64,000 nt of DNA. Origin: an uncultured Bacteroidales bacterium (GTDB lineage: Bacteria; Bacteroidota; Bacteroidia; Bacteroidales; Paludibacteraceae). A program made the position numbers and the translations under genes. Below are positions 64,000-64,000 of the stretch, piece by piece. The notes under the pieces were generated by a model. That model was given only the letters and a program-made list of their open reading frames with translations. It was not told the DNA's origin and searched no databases. The stretch covers positions 1 through 64,000 of the forward strand of contig CACXCA010000020.1 of NCBI GenBank assembly GCA_902766045.1, read 5' to 3'. Each line of letters opens with the position of its first letter. The first letter of the stretch is position 1.

Positions 64000-64000
64000 C

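Overview
The window is a chromosomal segment of a Bacteroidales bacterium, probably a gut or rumen carbohydrate user; I cannot fix the genus. The evidence is an AT-rich base composition, promoters of the Bacteroidetes type (TTG, about 19 bases, TAnnTTTG), type IX secretion (T9SS) C-terminal tails, a PorP/SprF protein, a DUF4403 protein, a DUF3109 protein, FISUMP-like sequence, a biotin-dependent Na+-pump decarboxylase operon, and FeoB with a fused FeoA domain. I see no prophage, transposase, CRISPR array, rRNA or tRNA.

Layout. 0-13 kb: mostly minus-strand housekeeping and envelope genes (serS, an FKBP lipoprotein, an O-methyltransferase, PorP/SprF, an M16 peptidase with DUF3109, a large beta-helix surface protein with a T9SS-tailed partner), then plus-strand DUF4403 and HtrA. 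13-18 kb: one 1588-residue protein that joins a DEDD-like exonuclease, a RecQ-type helicase and a UvrD-type helicase. 18-24.4 kb: small envelope genes, a T9SS cargo, yjbQ and hisB, plus a cluster of 18-bp repeats. 24.5-28 kb: the oadG-oadA-oadB sodium-pump operon, closed by a strong terminator. 28-34 kb: a HAD hydrolase, a TonB-like protein, a secreted HExxH protease, DUF4250 and a GH53 galactanase.

34-52 kb is the most unusual part. Two copies of a feoB - hemerythrin - LuxR-type regulator cassette lie in inverted orientation. They flank a cytochrome c maturation protein (ResB-CcsA fusion) and an apparent nine-gene operon: porin, imelysin lipoprotein, di-haem DUF1111 lipoprotein, second porin, CxxCH lipoprotein, Rid/chorismatase-like protein, feoB, hemerythrin, regulator. 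I read it as an outer-to-inner-membrane iron acquisition and redox-sensing locus. Porins admit the metal, imelysin and the haem lipoproteins bind or reduce it, FeoB imports Fe2+, and hemerythrin with a degenerate receiver regulator may sense iron, O2 or NO. The two control regions share a promoter sequence and repeated ATTGTTC motifs.

52-64 kb returns to ordinary genes: a GH9 glycosidase, a TPR-like protein, lepA, obg, corA, rsmA, a small beta-barrel protein, miaB, lptB, and the C-terminal part of a multi-span membrane protein (probably acyltransferase 3) cut by the window edge.
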